Assembly (NCBI GenBank): GCA_021828605.1 | Contig: JAJZEG010000003.1 | Coordinates: forward strand, 1 to 38,321 | Length of the DNA stretch: 38,321 nt | Direction of reading: 5' to 3' | Source: Pseudomonadota bacterium | GTDB taxonomy: Bacteria > Pseudomonadota > Alphaproteobacteria > Acetobacterales > Acetobacteraceae | In this document: positions 1 to 8,266 of the stretch, in pieces | How positions within the stretch are numbered: position 1 is the first letter of the stretch | How the letters are laid out: each line of letters begins with the position of its first letter | Made by a program: the position numbers and the translations under genes | The notes under the pieces: model-generated | What the model was told of the DNA's origin: nothing | Seen by the model: only the letters and a program-made list of their open reading frames with translations | Databases searched by the model: none

Positions 1-2
1 AT

Positions 3-263
3 GCGATCATTCCCGGCGCGGTCGTCGCGGTGATCCTTTGGATGGTGGTTTCTTATTTATTCGCCCTTTATGTCGGTCGTTTCGCCGCTTACAGCCAAAC
101 CTATGGCCCGCTGGCCACCATCATTGGCTTGATGATGTGGTTTTATCTGACCGCCTATGCGCTGCTGTTTGGCGCGCAGCTCAACGCGGCGGTCGAACAT
201 GCGCGGCTCGACCCGCATGCGTCACCCGGCACGCCTCATGACAGCCCCGCACCGCTCGGATAG
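3..263 (+). CDS. YihY/BrkB family membrane protein, C-terminal part
   Basis: This is the 3' end of a gene that begins before the window; the frame is open from base 3 and ends at the TAG at 261-263. The visible product has the usual C-terminal signature of the YihY/virulence factor BrkB family (once misnamed ribonuclease BN). It starts with a Pro-Gly-Ala loop and a hydrophobic helix, followed by a Tyr-Ser-Gln-Thr-Tyr-Gly-Pro stretch. A last membrane helix then ends in GAQLNAAVEHAR, which matches the family's GAELNAxxE motif. The short tail after it is rich in Pro and His. It is an inner-membrane protein of uncertain function, with no visible link to photosynthesis. The next gene begins 9 bases downstream, so the two may be co-transcribed. 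Confidence 0.85.
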   Translation, partial: AIIPGAVVAVILWMVVSYLFALYVGRFAAYSQTYGPLATIIGLMMWFYLTAYALLFGAQLNAAVEHARLDPHASPGTPHDSPAPLG

Positions 264-272
264 TCTGCCCCC

Positions 273-1693
273 ATGTTGCATGATCCCACCATCACCGAAC
301 TGACCCGCTTGTTCGGCGACCGGTTCAGCCAAAATCCGGCCCACCGCGCGACCCACGCCCATGGCGAAGCCAACCCAACCTCGCGTGAGCCCGATGCCGT
401 GGTGTTCGCCCACACCACCCAAGAGGTCTCGGCATTGCTCGCGCACTGCCATGAGAGGTTGATCCCGGTGACCGCCTTTGGTGCTGGAACCTCGCTCGAA
501 GGCCATGTCACCCCGGTGCAAGGCGGGATCAGTCTGGATTTAAGCCAAATGAACCGGATTCTGGCGGTCAATGCGCCGGATCTCGATGCGCGGGTCGAGG
601 CCGGGGTCACTCGTCGGCAACTCAATGCCGATTTGCGCGATCAGGGTCTGTTTTTCCCGGTCGATCCGGGCGCTGATTGCACGCTCGGCGGCATGTGCGC
701 CACCCGCGCGTCGGGCACCAATGCCGTGCGCTATGGCACCATGCGCGAGGCGGTGCTGGGTCTGCGCGCGGTGCTCGCCGATGGCACCATTATCGATACC
801 GGCGGGCGGGTGCGCAAATCCGCCACCGGCTATGATTTAACCCGGCTGCTGATCGGCTCGGAAGGCACGCTCGGCATTATCACCGAAATCCAGCTTCGCC
901 TGTTCGGCCTGCCCGAAGCCACGGCGGCGGCGATTTGCCAATTTTCCACGGTGGGCGGCGCGGTATCCAGCGTGATTGAGATTATCCAGTCGGGGATTCC
1001 GGTCGCGCGAATCGAGTTTGTCGATGCCGCCCAAATGGCCGCCTCTATCGCCTTTTCCAAACTGACCGGCCTCAAGGCGCAGCCCACCTTGCTGTTTGAG
1101 TTTCATGGCAGCGCCGCCAGCGTCGCGGAGCAAGCGTCGCAGGCCGAGGCGATCACCGCTGGCTTTGGCGGCGCCGCCTTCGCGGTGGCCACCGCCGCCG
1201 AGGACCGCAACCGGCTCTGGCAGGCCCGGCATGACGCCTTCTGGGCCGCCCGCGCCTCACGACCGGGCTATGCGGTGTTCACCACCGATACCATTGTGCC
1301 GATCTCGCGCCTCGCCGACGCCATCACCCAAGCCGATGCGGCGTGGCCCGCTCCGGGCTTTATGCCTGCGTGGTCGGCCATGTTGGCGATGGCAATTTCC
1401 ATGTGATGATCCTGTTCCCCGACACGCCCGAAGCCGCCGCGCGGGCCTGGGCGTTGGACCGCGAAATCGTCGCCCAGGCGCTTGAGCTTGGCGGTGCGGC
1501 GAGTGGCGAGCATGGCGTTGGGTTGGGCAAGCGGGAATTTTTGCTGCGCGAACACGGTGCTGCGGCCTTGGCGATGATGCGCACCATCAAATCAGCGCTC
1601 GATCCGCGCGGCATTCTCAATCCGGGCAAAATCCTGCTTGATCCGGCACCTGCCGATCACCCGCGTTGGCAATCGACCGAGCAAGCCCCATAA
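273..1693 (+). pseudogene. FAD-linked oxidase (GlcD / D-lactate dehydrogenase type), frameshifted
   Basis: The gene encodes a flavoprotein of the FAD-binding PCMH plus FAD-oxidase C-terminal family, which oxidises D-2-hydroxy acids such as D-lactate or glycolate. The first frame (273-1406) carries the FAD site, including GAGTSLEGH and GSEGTLGIITE. The conserved end of the protein (VGHVGDGNFHV, then GEHGVGLGK and LDPRGILNPGK) lies in another frame, 1343-1693. The switch falls near 1338-1343. One extra base there, or a -1 slip, would join the two into about 473 residues, the normal family length. After the switch the first frame gives only a short nonsense tail to its stop at 1404-1406. Both halves look well conserved, so this is either a sequencing or assembly error or a recent inactivation. 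I see no slippery heptamer that would suggest programmed frameshifting. Confidence 0.75.
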
Positions 1694-1700
1694 TCCCCGT

Positions 1701-2246
1701 ATGGCGATCCTGAAACTCACCAAACTCGGTCATCCGGTGCTGGCACAGCCCGCCTCCGCAATCGCCGACCCCAGCGCGCCAGAAATCCAACGGCTGATCG
1801 CCGACATGATCGACACGCTCGATGAGTCCGGCGGTGTCGGCCTCGCCGCGCCGCAGGTGGATCAGTCGGTTCGCCTGTTCATTTACCGGGTGCCCGAACA
1901 CCGCGCGACCCATGCGCCCGACGATCATCCGCAGCCGCTGCATGTGGTGATTAATCCCGAAATCATCGAAAGCTCCGCCCAAATGGCCGATGCCTGGGAA
2001 GGCTGCCTGTCGATCCCCGGCCTCACCGGCAAGGTGCGGCGGCCCGCTCATATCGTGCTGCGCGGCCTGGATGCGAATGGTGCCGAGTTCACCCGTGCCG
2101 CCTCCGGCTTTCACGCGCGGGTGATCCAGCATGAGGCCGATCATCTGGACGGCGTCGTCTATCTCGCCCGCTTGGCCGATCCGCGCGCGATTGGCTTTAG
2201 TGAGGAAATCACCCTGCACCGTCCCGCGATTGAGGAGCTGCTATGA
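1701..2246 (+). CDS. def: peptide deformylase
   Basis: Peptide deformylase removes the formyl group from the N-terminal methionine of new proteins, using a bound divalent metal. All three family motifs are present: GVGLAAPQV, EGCLSIPG (the Cys is a metal ligand) and QHEADHLDG (the HExxH zinc/iron site). The start is the ATG at 1701, giving MAILKLTKLGHPVL. The open frame runs further upstream to 1638, but that extension overlaps the preceding gene and is not family-like. The product has 181 residues, which is typical. The stop overlaps the next start as ATGA, so it is translationally coupled to the COQ9-like gene. This is a housekeeping gene, and its link to ubiquinone genes is positional only. 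Confidence 0.93.
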   Translation: MAILKLTKLGHPVLAQPASAIADPSAPEIQRLIADMIDTLDESGGVGLAAPQVDQSVRLFIYRVPEHRATHAPDDHPQPLHVVINPEIIESSAQMADAWEGCLSIPGLTGKVRRPAHIVLRGLDANGAEFTRAASGFHARVIQHEADHLDGVVYLARLADPRAIGFSEEITLHRPAIEELL

Positions 2247-2917
2247 TCCCGCCCGATCCAGTTTCCGCGCCCGATTCCGACCATGATTCCGAATTTGATC
2301 GGGCAACCATTCTCATCGCCATGCTCGATCATGTCGCCTTCGATGGCTGGACCCCGCGCGCGGTGCGCCGTGCCTTGGCCGATCTCGGTCGCGATCCCGC
2401 TGACGCACCCCTGCTGTTCCCCGGCGGTGCGGGGGAAATGATCGAACTCTGGTCAAAACTCACCGACCAACACATGCTTACCGAAGCCATCGCCGCCGAT
2501 CTCGCGGCCTATCGGGTGCCGGGTCGGGTGCGCGCGATTATCACCATCCGCCTTGATCTCGCCCGTCCCCACAAGGATGCGCTGCGCCGCGCTTTGGCCC
2601 TGCTGGCCTTGCCCCAAAATGCCCGCCTGGCTGCCAAAATAACCGCGCGCACCATCGATCAAATCTGGCACGCTGCCGGGGATCGCTCCGCTGATTTCTC
2701 CTGGTACACCAAGCGCGCTTTGCTCGCGGGGGTCTATTCCAGCACCGTTTTATTCTGGCTGCGCGATGTTTCGGCGGATGATCAAGACACCATCGCCTTT
2801 CTGGATCGTCGCCTTAATAACGTCGCGCAAATCGGCAAATTGCGAAAGCGTATCGAAAAATTTGCGCCGCGTCTGCCGCGACGCTTTACCGACCCGAGCC
2901 CATCGCCGCACGCATAA
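2243..2917 (+). CDS. COQ9 family ubiquinone biosynthesis protein
   Basis: The 224-residue product matches the bacterial COQ9 family. It has an N-terminal helical domain with FDGWTPRAVRRAL, then a central block with MIELWSKLTDQHM and IRLDLARPHKDALRRAL. The C-terminal signature includes DFSWYTKRALLAGVYSSTVLFW and ends with the usual Phe-Leu-Asp-Arg-Arg-Leu and Ile-Gly-Lys-Leu run. COQ9 binds lipids and presents ubiquinone precursors to the hydroxylase COQ7; the alphaproteobacterial members are thought to act similarly. It starts at the ATG that overlaps the def stop. Its 3' end overlaps the convergent hydroxylase gene by 32 bases. That neighbour belongs to the ubiquinone hydroxylase family, which supports a quinone role. 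Confidence 0.85.
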   Translation: MIPPDPVSAPDSDHDSEFDRATILIAMLDHVAFDGWTPRAVRRALADLGRDPADAPLLFPGGAGEMIELWSKLTDQHMLTEAIAADLAAYRVPGRVRAIITIRLDLARPHKDALRRALALLALPQNARLAAKITARTIDQIWHAAGDRSADFSWYTKRALLAGVYSSTVLFWLRDVSADDQDTIAFLDRRLNNVAQIGKLRKRIEKFAPRLPRRFTDPSPSPHA

Positions 2918-4082
2918 ACGCGCGCTTGAGACGCGGCATTCGGTTCACGGCTGCCAGCCCCACATCGCGGGCCAATCGCAGGGGCGGAAAATCGCTGGAA
3001 AATAACCGATCCAGCCCGTCGGTTGCCGCCAGCATCAGCAAATTATCGGGACGGCGCGCGCGCTGATATGAGGCCAACAGATCAGGCGCGCCCGGATCGT
3101 CGCTGCCCTCAATCAACGCGGCGAGCGCCATGGCATCGCGTAGGCCCAAATTCAAACCTTGCCCGGCAATCGGGTGAATGCCGTGGGCCGCGTCGCCCAC
3201 CAAAGCCAGCCGTGGCGCGGTATAATGATGGGCATGCAGCGCGCCGAGCCGGTAGGTCCAGCGTTTGCCGATCAGGCGCACCGCGCCCAAATGCGACCCT
3301 AACCGCCGGGCGACCTCTGCGGTGAAACGCTGATCATCCATCGCCGCCAACCGGTCGGCAACCGCATGCGCCTCGGTGAACACAATGGCCGATAAGAACG
3401 GCGCCCCCTCAATGCCGGTCATTGGTAATTGCGCGAACGGCCCGCCCGGCAAAAAATGTTCGAGGGCCACATTCTCGTGCGACCGCTCATGCGCCAGCGC
3501 GCACACGACCGCACTTTGCCGATAGGCAAATCGGGTCACCGCAATCCCGGCTTGCGCCCGCAAGGCGCTGTTGCGCCCATCAGCGGCCACCACCAGCCGC
3601 GCCTGATAGTCGGCGTCGCCCGCAATGCGCACCCGGGCAAAATCAGCCTCACGACTGACCACCGCTTCTGCCGGGGCGCGCAGAATAATGCGCTTCTGCG
3701 CGTTGAGCTGCGCATTAATCGCCACCCGCAGCGCCCGCGCCTCGATAATCCATCCGAACGGATTATCCCCCACCTCGCGATGGTCAAAATGCAAATGCAA
3801 CGGCGAAGCAGGCCGCCCCGGCTTGCCATCGGAAACCCTGATTTGCTCAATCGGGCAGGGGTCGAAGGCAAGGCGTTCCCACAACCCCGCAGCAACCAAT
3901 AACGCGCGCGATCCATAGGCAATCGCATAAGCGCGCCCATCAAAATCCGGATGCTCCATCGGCGGTAGCGCCGCCCGATCCACCAGCAACACCGAGCGTC
4001 CGGCATGCGCCAACCGACAGGCCAACGCAGCCCCCACCGGCCCCGCGCCAATAATCGCGACATCCACCGCAACCGTGCTCAT
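2886..4082 (-). CDS. UbiH/UbiF/COQ6 family FAD-dependent hydroxylase
   Basis: This is a class A flavin monooxygenase of 398 residues. It begins with the Rossmann motif IIGAGPVGAALACRLA and a Val-Asp-Arg strand end, and has the middle Gly-Ala-Asp-like motif VVAADGRNSALR. The strong family signature GDAAHGIHPIAGQGLNLGL follows, and this is characteristic of ubiquinone ring hydroxylases (UbiH, UbiF, UbiI, COQ6). Which ring position it hydroxylates cannot be told from sequence. I chose the ATG at 4082 (MSTVAVDVAIIGAGP) because the 26 extra residues up to 4160 are basic and not family-like. An AAGG about nine bases upstream can serve as ribosome binding site. It converges on the COQ9-like gene, overlapping 32 bases, and follows the crtB block after a 98-base gap. 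Confidence 0.88.
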   Translation of the reverse strand: MSTVAVDVAIIGAGPVGAALACRLAHAGRSVLLVDRAALPPMEHPDFDGRAYAIAYGSRALLVAAGLWERLAFDPCPIEQIRVSDGKPGRPASPLHLHFDHREVGDNPFGWIIEARALRVAINAQLNAQKRIILRAPAEAVVSREADFARVRIAGDADYQARLVVAADGRNSALRAQAGIAVTRFAYRQSAVVCALAHERSHENVALEHFLPGGPFAQLPMTGIEGAPFLSAIVFTEAHAVADRLAAMDDQRFTAEVARRLGSHLGAVRLIGKRWTYRLGALHAHHYTAPRLALVGDAAHGIHPIAGQGLNLGLRDAMALAALIEGSDDPGAPDLLASYQRARRPDNLLMLAATDGLDRLFSSDFPPLRLARDVGLAAVNRMPRLKRAFMRAAMGSGR

Positions 4083-4083
4083 G

Positions 4084-4140
4084 CCGACATACCTTTTTGC
4101 TCGCCGCGCGGAAAATCGCGCCATCTGCCCCTTATGTCGG
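4084..4140. repeat. spaced inverted repeat upstream of the ubiH-like gene
   Basis: The 98-base gap between the 52-codon gene and the hydroxylase gene contains CCGACATA at 4084-4091 and its exact reverse complement TATGTCGG at 4133-4140, separated by 41 bases. One arm lies just upstream of the hydroxylase start codon. It could be a pair of operator half-sites or a stem that affects translation. An 8-base match in a gap this short could also be chance. Confidence 0.25.
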
Positions 4141-4180
4141 ATTATTTTGCCCGTGCGCAACCGAAACGCTGGGGTTCAAG

Positions 4181-4339
4181 TTACGGATCGGCTGACCGCT
4201 TCTCGCGTTCCTCGGCCTCCCGATCCTGGCGCAAGCTGCGTCGCACTGAAATAATTTGCCAAATGGCAAAGCCGATGACCAAAAAATCGCCAATCGCCCA
4301 TTCGAGAAACGTCGCGTAATGACCGAGGAGGGCCAGCAT
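4181..4339 (-). CDS. small single-helix membrane protein, unrecognised (52 aa)
   Basis: I do not recognise this gene. Starting at the ATG at 4339, one base after the stop of the upstream gene, it encodes 52 residues: a short lead MLALLGHYATFLEWA, one strongly hydrophobic helix (IGDFLVIGFAIWQIISV), then a charged tail rich in Arg, Glu and Lys. The positive charge directly after the helix suggests the tail faces the cytoplasm. The frame could be extended to 4375, but that would overlap the upstream gene. Tight spacing with the 144-codon gene and the crtB block implies co-transcription. Real coding status is likely but not certain, because a hydrophobic-then-charged pattern is also seen in chance ORFs. 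Confidence 0.55.
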   Translation of the reverse strand: MLALLGHYATFLEWAIGDFLVIGFAIWQIISVRRSLRQDREAEEREKRSADP

Positions 4340-4340
4340 T

Positions 4341-4775
4341 TCAATCGGCCAGTTCGAGGTCACGCACCCGCGCAACCGGCTGCGGGATTAGTTCAGGCGG
4401 CAAAGCCGGGCGCGGCGGCGGGGCAGGGGTGTCGCGCTCGGCTCCCGGCTCGGCGACCGGCTTCATTTTCAAGGTCAGCCAAATGCCATAGCTGCCCAAA
4501 AACACCGGCAGACCGATAAAATCAGCAAGCGGCATTAAACGCGGACCGCCGAGCATATAATACATCAGCGCGGTTTTGATCGTGGCATAGGCCAGACAAA
4601 TCTGTAAAATCGGTCGCATAATCTCGCCGGCCGCAAACATCGCCGGGCTCATCGGCTCGAAATCAGGCGCCAGCGCCTCGGCCCGCCGCTTGCGCCGCGC
4701 GAACATCCCGTGAGCCACGAGTGCCGCACTACTCGCATACATCGCCGCGCCAATCGCATCATCAATCGGGTGCAT
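4341..4775 (-). CDS. membrane protein of unknown function downstream of crtB (144 aa)
   Basis: I do not recognise the family. The 144-residue product starts MHPIDDAIGAAMYASSAALVAHGMF with a weakly hydrophobic first helix, followed by a basic RRKRR stretch. There are two further clear helices (around residues 55-75, MRPILQICLAYATIKTALMY, and around 80-100, FIGLPVFLGSYGIWLTL). A proline-rich, charged C-terminal tail contains a PAPPPRPALPP stretch. It begins 21 bases after the crtB stop, in the same direction, and its stop is one base before the 52-codon gene. The position at the tail of the carotenoid/bacteriochlorophyll run suggests a membrane role linked to the photosynthetic apparatus, but this is inference from context only. 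Confidence 0.7.
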   Translation of the reverse strand: MHPIDDAIGAAMYASSAALVAHGMFARRKRRAEALAPDFEPMSPAMFAAGEIMRPILQICLAYATIKTALMYYMLGGPRLMPLADFIGLPVFLGSYGIWLTLKMKPVAEPGAERDTPAPPPRPALPPELIPQPVARVRDLELAD

Positions 4776-4796
4776 CTCGCCCTCCGTTTTGAATGG

Positions 4797-5825
4797 TCAC
4801 GCGAAATTCGCCGGGATGCAAGCAGAATCCCGCCGCTTGCGCCGATCTTCGCGCTCTAATTTCTCGATCAGCAACAATACCCGCACCCCTGGTCCCACCG
4901 GCTCCGCGCGCAAAACCGCCGCCGCATCCACCAAAAAGGCAGATTCCGCCATGGCGCTGCCCTCTGCGCACTTGAAGCGGGGCAGGGTAAATCGCAGCCC
5001 GCTTAACGCCAAAATCACTTTGCGCCGCGCTGAAACCTGGGCGCGCCGACGCACCGAATCATAACCGGTTCGCGCCAAATCCCGGCCAATTTCGCGGTAA
5101 ATCAGCCCCGCCGCCGCAATCGCTGGCCGATAACGCAGCGGCAATGCGGCAATACCCGCCAAACCCCGCCGATAGAGCGCCTCCGCCTCGTCGAACAGAT
5201 CGGCGATCACCTGGGCCAACGCTGCACTATCCGTCGGAGCGGCCAACAGCCGATCCGGCTCAATCCCCGCCGCCGCTAACGCATCCAGCGGCAAATAAAG
5301 CCGCCCGGCGCGCGCATCCTCGCCCACATCCCGGGCGATATTGGTCAGCTGCATCGCCACCCCCAAGTCGCACGCTGCCGCTAGCGAGGCCGCATCGCGC
5401 ACCCCCATCAGCACGGTCATCATCACCCCAACCACCCCGGCCACCCTTGCGGCATAAGCCCGCAACGAGGCCTGATCCGGATAGCGCCGCGCCAGAGAAT
5501 CCCACTCCAGCCCCTCAATCAGCGCCTCAATCAACACCCGCGAAATCTCCCGCCGCTGCACCAGCCGCGCAAATGCCCGATCCACCGGATGATCGCCGGG
5601 CGTGCCCGCGTAAATATCATGGAGTCGACCTCGCAATCGGGCTACTGCGGCGATTTTGTCATCGCTCTCGTCCACCGCATCGTCGGCGACCCGGCAGAAT
5701 GCGTAGAGCACCACCACATCGCGGCGGAACGAACGGGGCAATAAGCGCGAGGCCGCATGAAAACTCAGCGAACCGCCATGCAGCAAGGCGGCACACACCG
5801 CCTCATCAGTCTCAGTGTCGAACAT
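4797..5825 (-). CDS. crtB: phytoene synthase
   Basis: CrtB condenses two geranylgeranyl diphosphates head to head to form phytoene, the first committed carotenoid step. The 342-residue product has the two Asp-rich, Mg-diphosphate-binding motifs of squalene/phytoene synthases: FCRVADDAVDESDD near residues 43-56 and NIARDVGEDARAGRLYLP near 185-202. It also has the GLEWDSLARRYP-type segment between them. The start ATG lies inside the crtI 3' end, a 14-base overlap, so the two are coupled. The C-terminal 60 residues are more variable and end in a basic stretch. No geranylgeranyl diphosphate synthase (crtE) is present in the window, so substrate must come from a gene elsewhere. Confidence 0.95.
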   Translation of the reverse strand: MFDTETDEAVCAALLHGGSLSFHAASRLLPRSFRRDVVVLYAFCRVADDAVDESDDKIAAVARLRGRLHDIYAGTPGDHPVDRAFARLVQRREISRVLIEALIEGLEWDSLARRYPDQASLRAYAARVAGVVGVMMTVLMGVRDAASLAAACDLGVAMQLTNIARDVGEDARAGRLYLPLDALAAAGIEPDRLLAAPTDSAALAQVIADLFDEAEALYRRGLAGIAALPLRYRPAIAAAGLIYREIGRDLARTGYDSVRRRAQVSARRKVILALSGLRFTLPRFKCAEGSAMAESAFLVDAAAVLRAEPVGPGVRVLLLIEKLEREDRRKRRDSACIPANFA

Positions 5826-7335
5826 AATGCGCCGCCTCTGGAATCAGTTGGTCCAACACCCGCGCCGTGGATAACACGCCCGGCACACCGGCACCTGGAT
5901 GGGTGCCAGCTCCCACCAGAAACAGGTTCTTTAATTCTTCGCTCCGATTATGCGGTCGAAACCAGGCACTTTGCGTCAAAACCGGCTCCAACCCAAACCC
6001 CGCCCCTAACACCGAGCGATACCGGCTCGCGAAATCGGCTGGTGTCATCTGCATCGATGTTACCACATGATCACCCAACCCCGGCAGCATCGTCGCCTCC
6101 AACCGCGCCGCAATCGTCGCCCGATAGGCATCCGCGCGCGCGTCCCAATCAATCGCCGAACCTAAATGCGGCACCGGGGCCAGCGCATAAAACGCATCAC
6201 ATCCAGCCGGTGCTAACGCCGGATCGGTCGCGGTGGGCCGATGCAAATACAGGCTCATATCATCGGCCAGTATTTTTCGCTCGAAAATATCTTCCAGCAG
6301 ACCCCGATAGCGCGGGCCCATAATAATCGCATGATGTGGCACATCCGCATAATGTTTGTCGGTGCCAAAATACCAAACGAACAACCCCATCGAATAGCGC
6401 GCGCGCTGCAATTTTCGATCGCTCCAGCGTTTGCGCGGATGTTCGGCGAGCAGGGTCTGGTAAGTATAGGCCGCGTCGGCGTCGGAAATCACTAAATCGG
6501 CAGCGATTACCCGGCCATCAACCAACTCCACCCCGCACGCCGCCTGATCGCGCACGCAAATTCGCCGCACCTCCGCATTCAGTAAAATCTGGTTGCCCTG
6601 GCCCTTAATCAGATCGACCAAACCCGCAATAATCGCGCCGGTGCCACCCATGGCAAAATGCACCCCATGCCGCCGCTCCAAATGCAGGATCAGCGCATAA
6701 ATCGCACTGACTTTGAACGGATTGCCACCCACTAACAACGGATGGAAACTGAGCGCCTGGCGCACCCGTTCATCGCGCACATAGCGCGATACCAGCCCAT
6801 ACACGCTGCGATGGCCGGAGAGACGCAGCAAATCGGGTAAAATTCGCGCCATATCGCTGATTGAGCCGAACGGCACATGGCCTAATTTTTCAAAGCCAAT
6901 GCGGTATATTTCCTCGCTCAGCCCGATAAATCGATGATAGCCGCTCACGTCGCCCGGCGCGATACGCCCAATTTCCCGCGCCATCGCGGTTGGGTCTGCC
7001 GAACAATCCAAATGCGTGCCATCATCGAACCGGATCCGATAAAACGGGTCCATTTCGCGCAACGTCACATGATCGGCAAACCGCTTACCCGCCATCTGCC
7101 ATAATTCTTCTAACAAAAACGGTGCGGTGATAATGGTTGGTCCCGCATCGAAGGTGAAGCCGTCCTGCCGGAACACGCTGGCCCGTCCCCCCGGCTGGTC
7201 AAGTTTTTCTAACAACGTCACCCGATAGCCGCGCGCCCCTAGGCGGATCGCCGCCGCTAGTCCGCCAAACCCCGCACCAATAATCAGCGCGTGGGGCCGA
7301 TCATCGGTATCACGCACCGGGCTAATCGCGTTCAT
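5812..7335 (-). CDS. crtI: phytoene desaturase
   Basis: CrtI is the FAD-dependent desaturase that converts phytoene to neurosporene or lycopene at the membrane. The start ATG at 7335 gives a short lead and then the dinucleotide motif ALIIGAGFGGLAAAIRL. This is followed by GGRASVFRQDGFTFDAGP and TIITAPFLLEELW, all typical of bacterial CrtI. The C-terminal bacterial-type desaturase signature is also complete (FLVGAGTHPGAGVPGVLSTA). The length of 507 residues is normal. The gene overlaps bchO by 14 bases upstream and crtB by 14 bases downstream. Whether it performs three or four desaturations cannot be judged from sequence. crtC, crtD and crtF, needed for spirilloxanthin-type carotenoids, are not in this window. 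Confidence 0.96.
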   Translation of the reverse strand: MNAISPVRDTDDRPHALIIGAGFGGLAAAIRLGARGYRVTLLEKLDQPGGRASVFRQDGFTFDAGPTIITAPFLLEELWQMAGKRFADHVTLREMDPFYRIRFDDGTHLDCSADPTAMAREIGRIAPGDVSGYHRFIGLSEEIYRIGFEKLGHVPFGSISDMARILPDLLRLSGHRSVYGLVSRYVRDERVRQALSFHPLLVGGNPFKVSAIYALILHLERRHGVHFAMGGTGAIIAGLVDLIKGQGNQILLNAEVRRICVRDQAACGVELVDGRVIAADLVISDADAAYTYQTLLAEHPRKRWSDRKLQRARYSMGLFVWYFGTDKHYADVPHHAIIMGPRYRGLLEDIFERKILADDMSLYLHRPTATDPALAPAGCDAFYALAPVPHLGSAIDWDARADAYRATIAARLEATMLPGLGDHVVTSMQMTPADFASRYRSVLGAGFGLEPVLTQSAWFRPHNRSEELKNLFLVGAGTHPGAGVPGVLSTARVLDQLIPEAAHYVRH

Positions 7336-8266
7336 TGGTTGCCGCCGGTAAGACGCCCAAATTTTCGGCAAATTTGATGATCAGATCGGCAATCAACGCC
7401 GGTTGTTCCTCATGCGCCAAATGACCCAAGCGGGGCAGGCGCACATGCTGCGCCGTCGCGACCCTGCGCGCTAACATCGCCGCATCCGAAGGCGGGATCG
7501 AGCGATCATCCGAGCCGGTGATGAGCAATAATCTCGCCGCCAGTTTCGGCAAATCCGCCTCTACCCGATTAAGGTCCCAATTCGCCATCATTGATAAAGC
7601 GGCGCCCGCATGGCCGCTCCGCCGCGCCAATCGCCCATATAAATCCGCACCGCGCGGGTCAATCCGCGAGCCGGTGCTCTCTAACAGCCGCGCCACCACT
7701 GCCGGATCAGCCGCCCGCCATGCGAAAATTCGCGGCACCAGCGGATTGAGCGACATCAGCTTGGCGAGCGGTGAAAAAATCCGTCCGGCCAACCCGTCAA
7801 ATCGTCGCAACGCGCCGTTCAACGACACAATCCCGCGCGGCGCAATCATCCGCTCCAACGCCATTTCCACGGCAATCGCCGCTCCGGCGGAATGGCCGAC
7901 CACCAGCATCGGCGCGGGACAATCCAGAATGATCAGTAACTGACGCAGCGCCGCTGCCATGCCCGGCAGCGACATGCGCGACCAGGGCAGGGGGCTGGTA
8001 AAGCCATGACCCGGTAAATCCGGTGCGATCACGGTGACATGCGCGGCAAGCATCGGCGCGAGATCCCGCCAGGAATGGGTGGCGGCGCCGGTCCCGTGCA
8101 GCAGCAAAATCGGCGGCCCGCTGCCCATGATTTGCACATGAAACCGGATCCCGCCCGCCTCGACAAACCGGCTTGCGGCACGGTTCGGCCAATCAGCGCC
8201 GTCGCGCGTCCAATCAGGACAAGCGGGATCTGCGGACATTGATCGGGTCTGGGTCGCTGCACTCAT
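7322..8266 (-). CDS. bchO: BchO, alpha/beta hydrolase of the Mg-chelatase cluster
   Basis: BchO is an alpha/beta-hydrolase encoded beside bchI/bchD in most purple-bacterial clusters. Its exact role is not settled; it is usually annotated as a putative magnesium chelatase accessory protein. The product has the oxyanion-hole motif LLLHGTGAATHSW, the nucleophile elbow VVGHSAGAAIAVE, and a C-terminal catalytic-type His in RLGHLAHEEQP. The start ATG at 8266 overlaps the bchD stop as ATGA; a second in-frame ATG lies at 8239. The length, 314 residues, is close to the orf320 I recall next to bchD in Acidiphilium rubrum. The downstream crtI start lies inside this gene. Confidence 0.92.
   Translation of the reverse strand: MSAATQTRSMSADPACPDWTRDGADWPNRAASRFVEAGGIRFHVQIMGSGPPILLLHGTGAATHSWRDLAPMLAAHVTVIAPDLPGHGFTSPLPWSRMSLPGMAAALRQLLIILDCPAPMLVVGHSAGAAIAVEMALERMIAPRGIVSLNGALRRFDGLAGRIFSPLAKLMSLNPLVPRIFAWRAADPAVVARLLESTGSRIDPRGADLYGRLARRSGHAGAALSMMANWDLNRVEADLPKLAARLLLITGSDDRSIPPSDAAMLARRVATAQHVRLPRLGHLAHEEQPALIADLIIKFAENLGVLPAATNERD

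Noticed and set aside
5144..5827. Long plus-strand open frame opposite crtB (227 codons).
   Set aside because: It is antisense to a well-conserved gene, very rich in Pro, Arg and Ser as expected for a GC-rich shadow frame, and has no recognisable domain.
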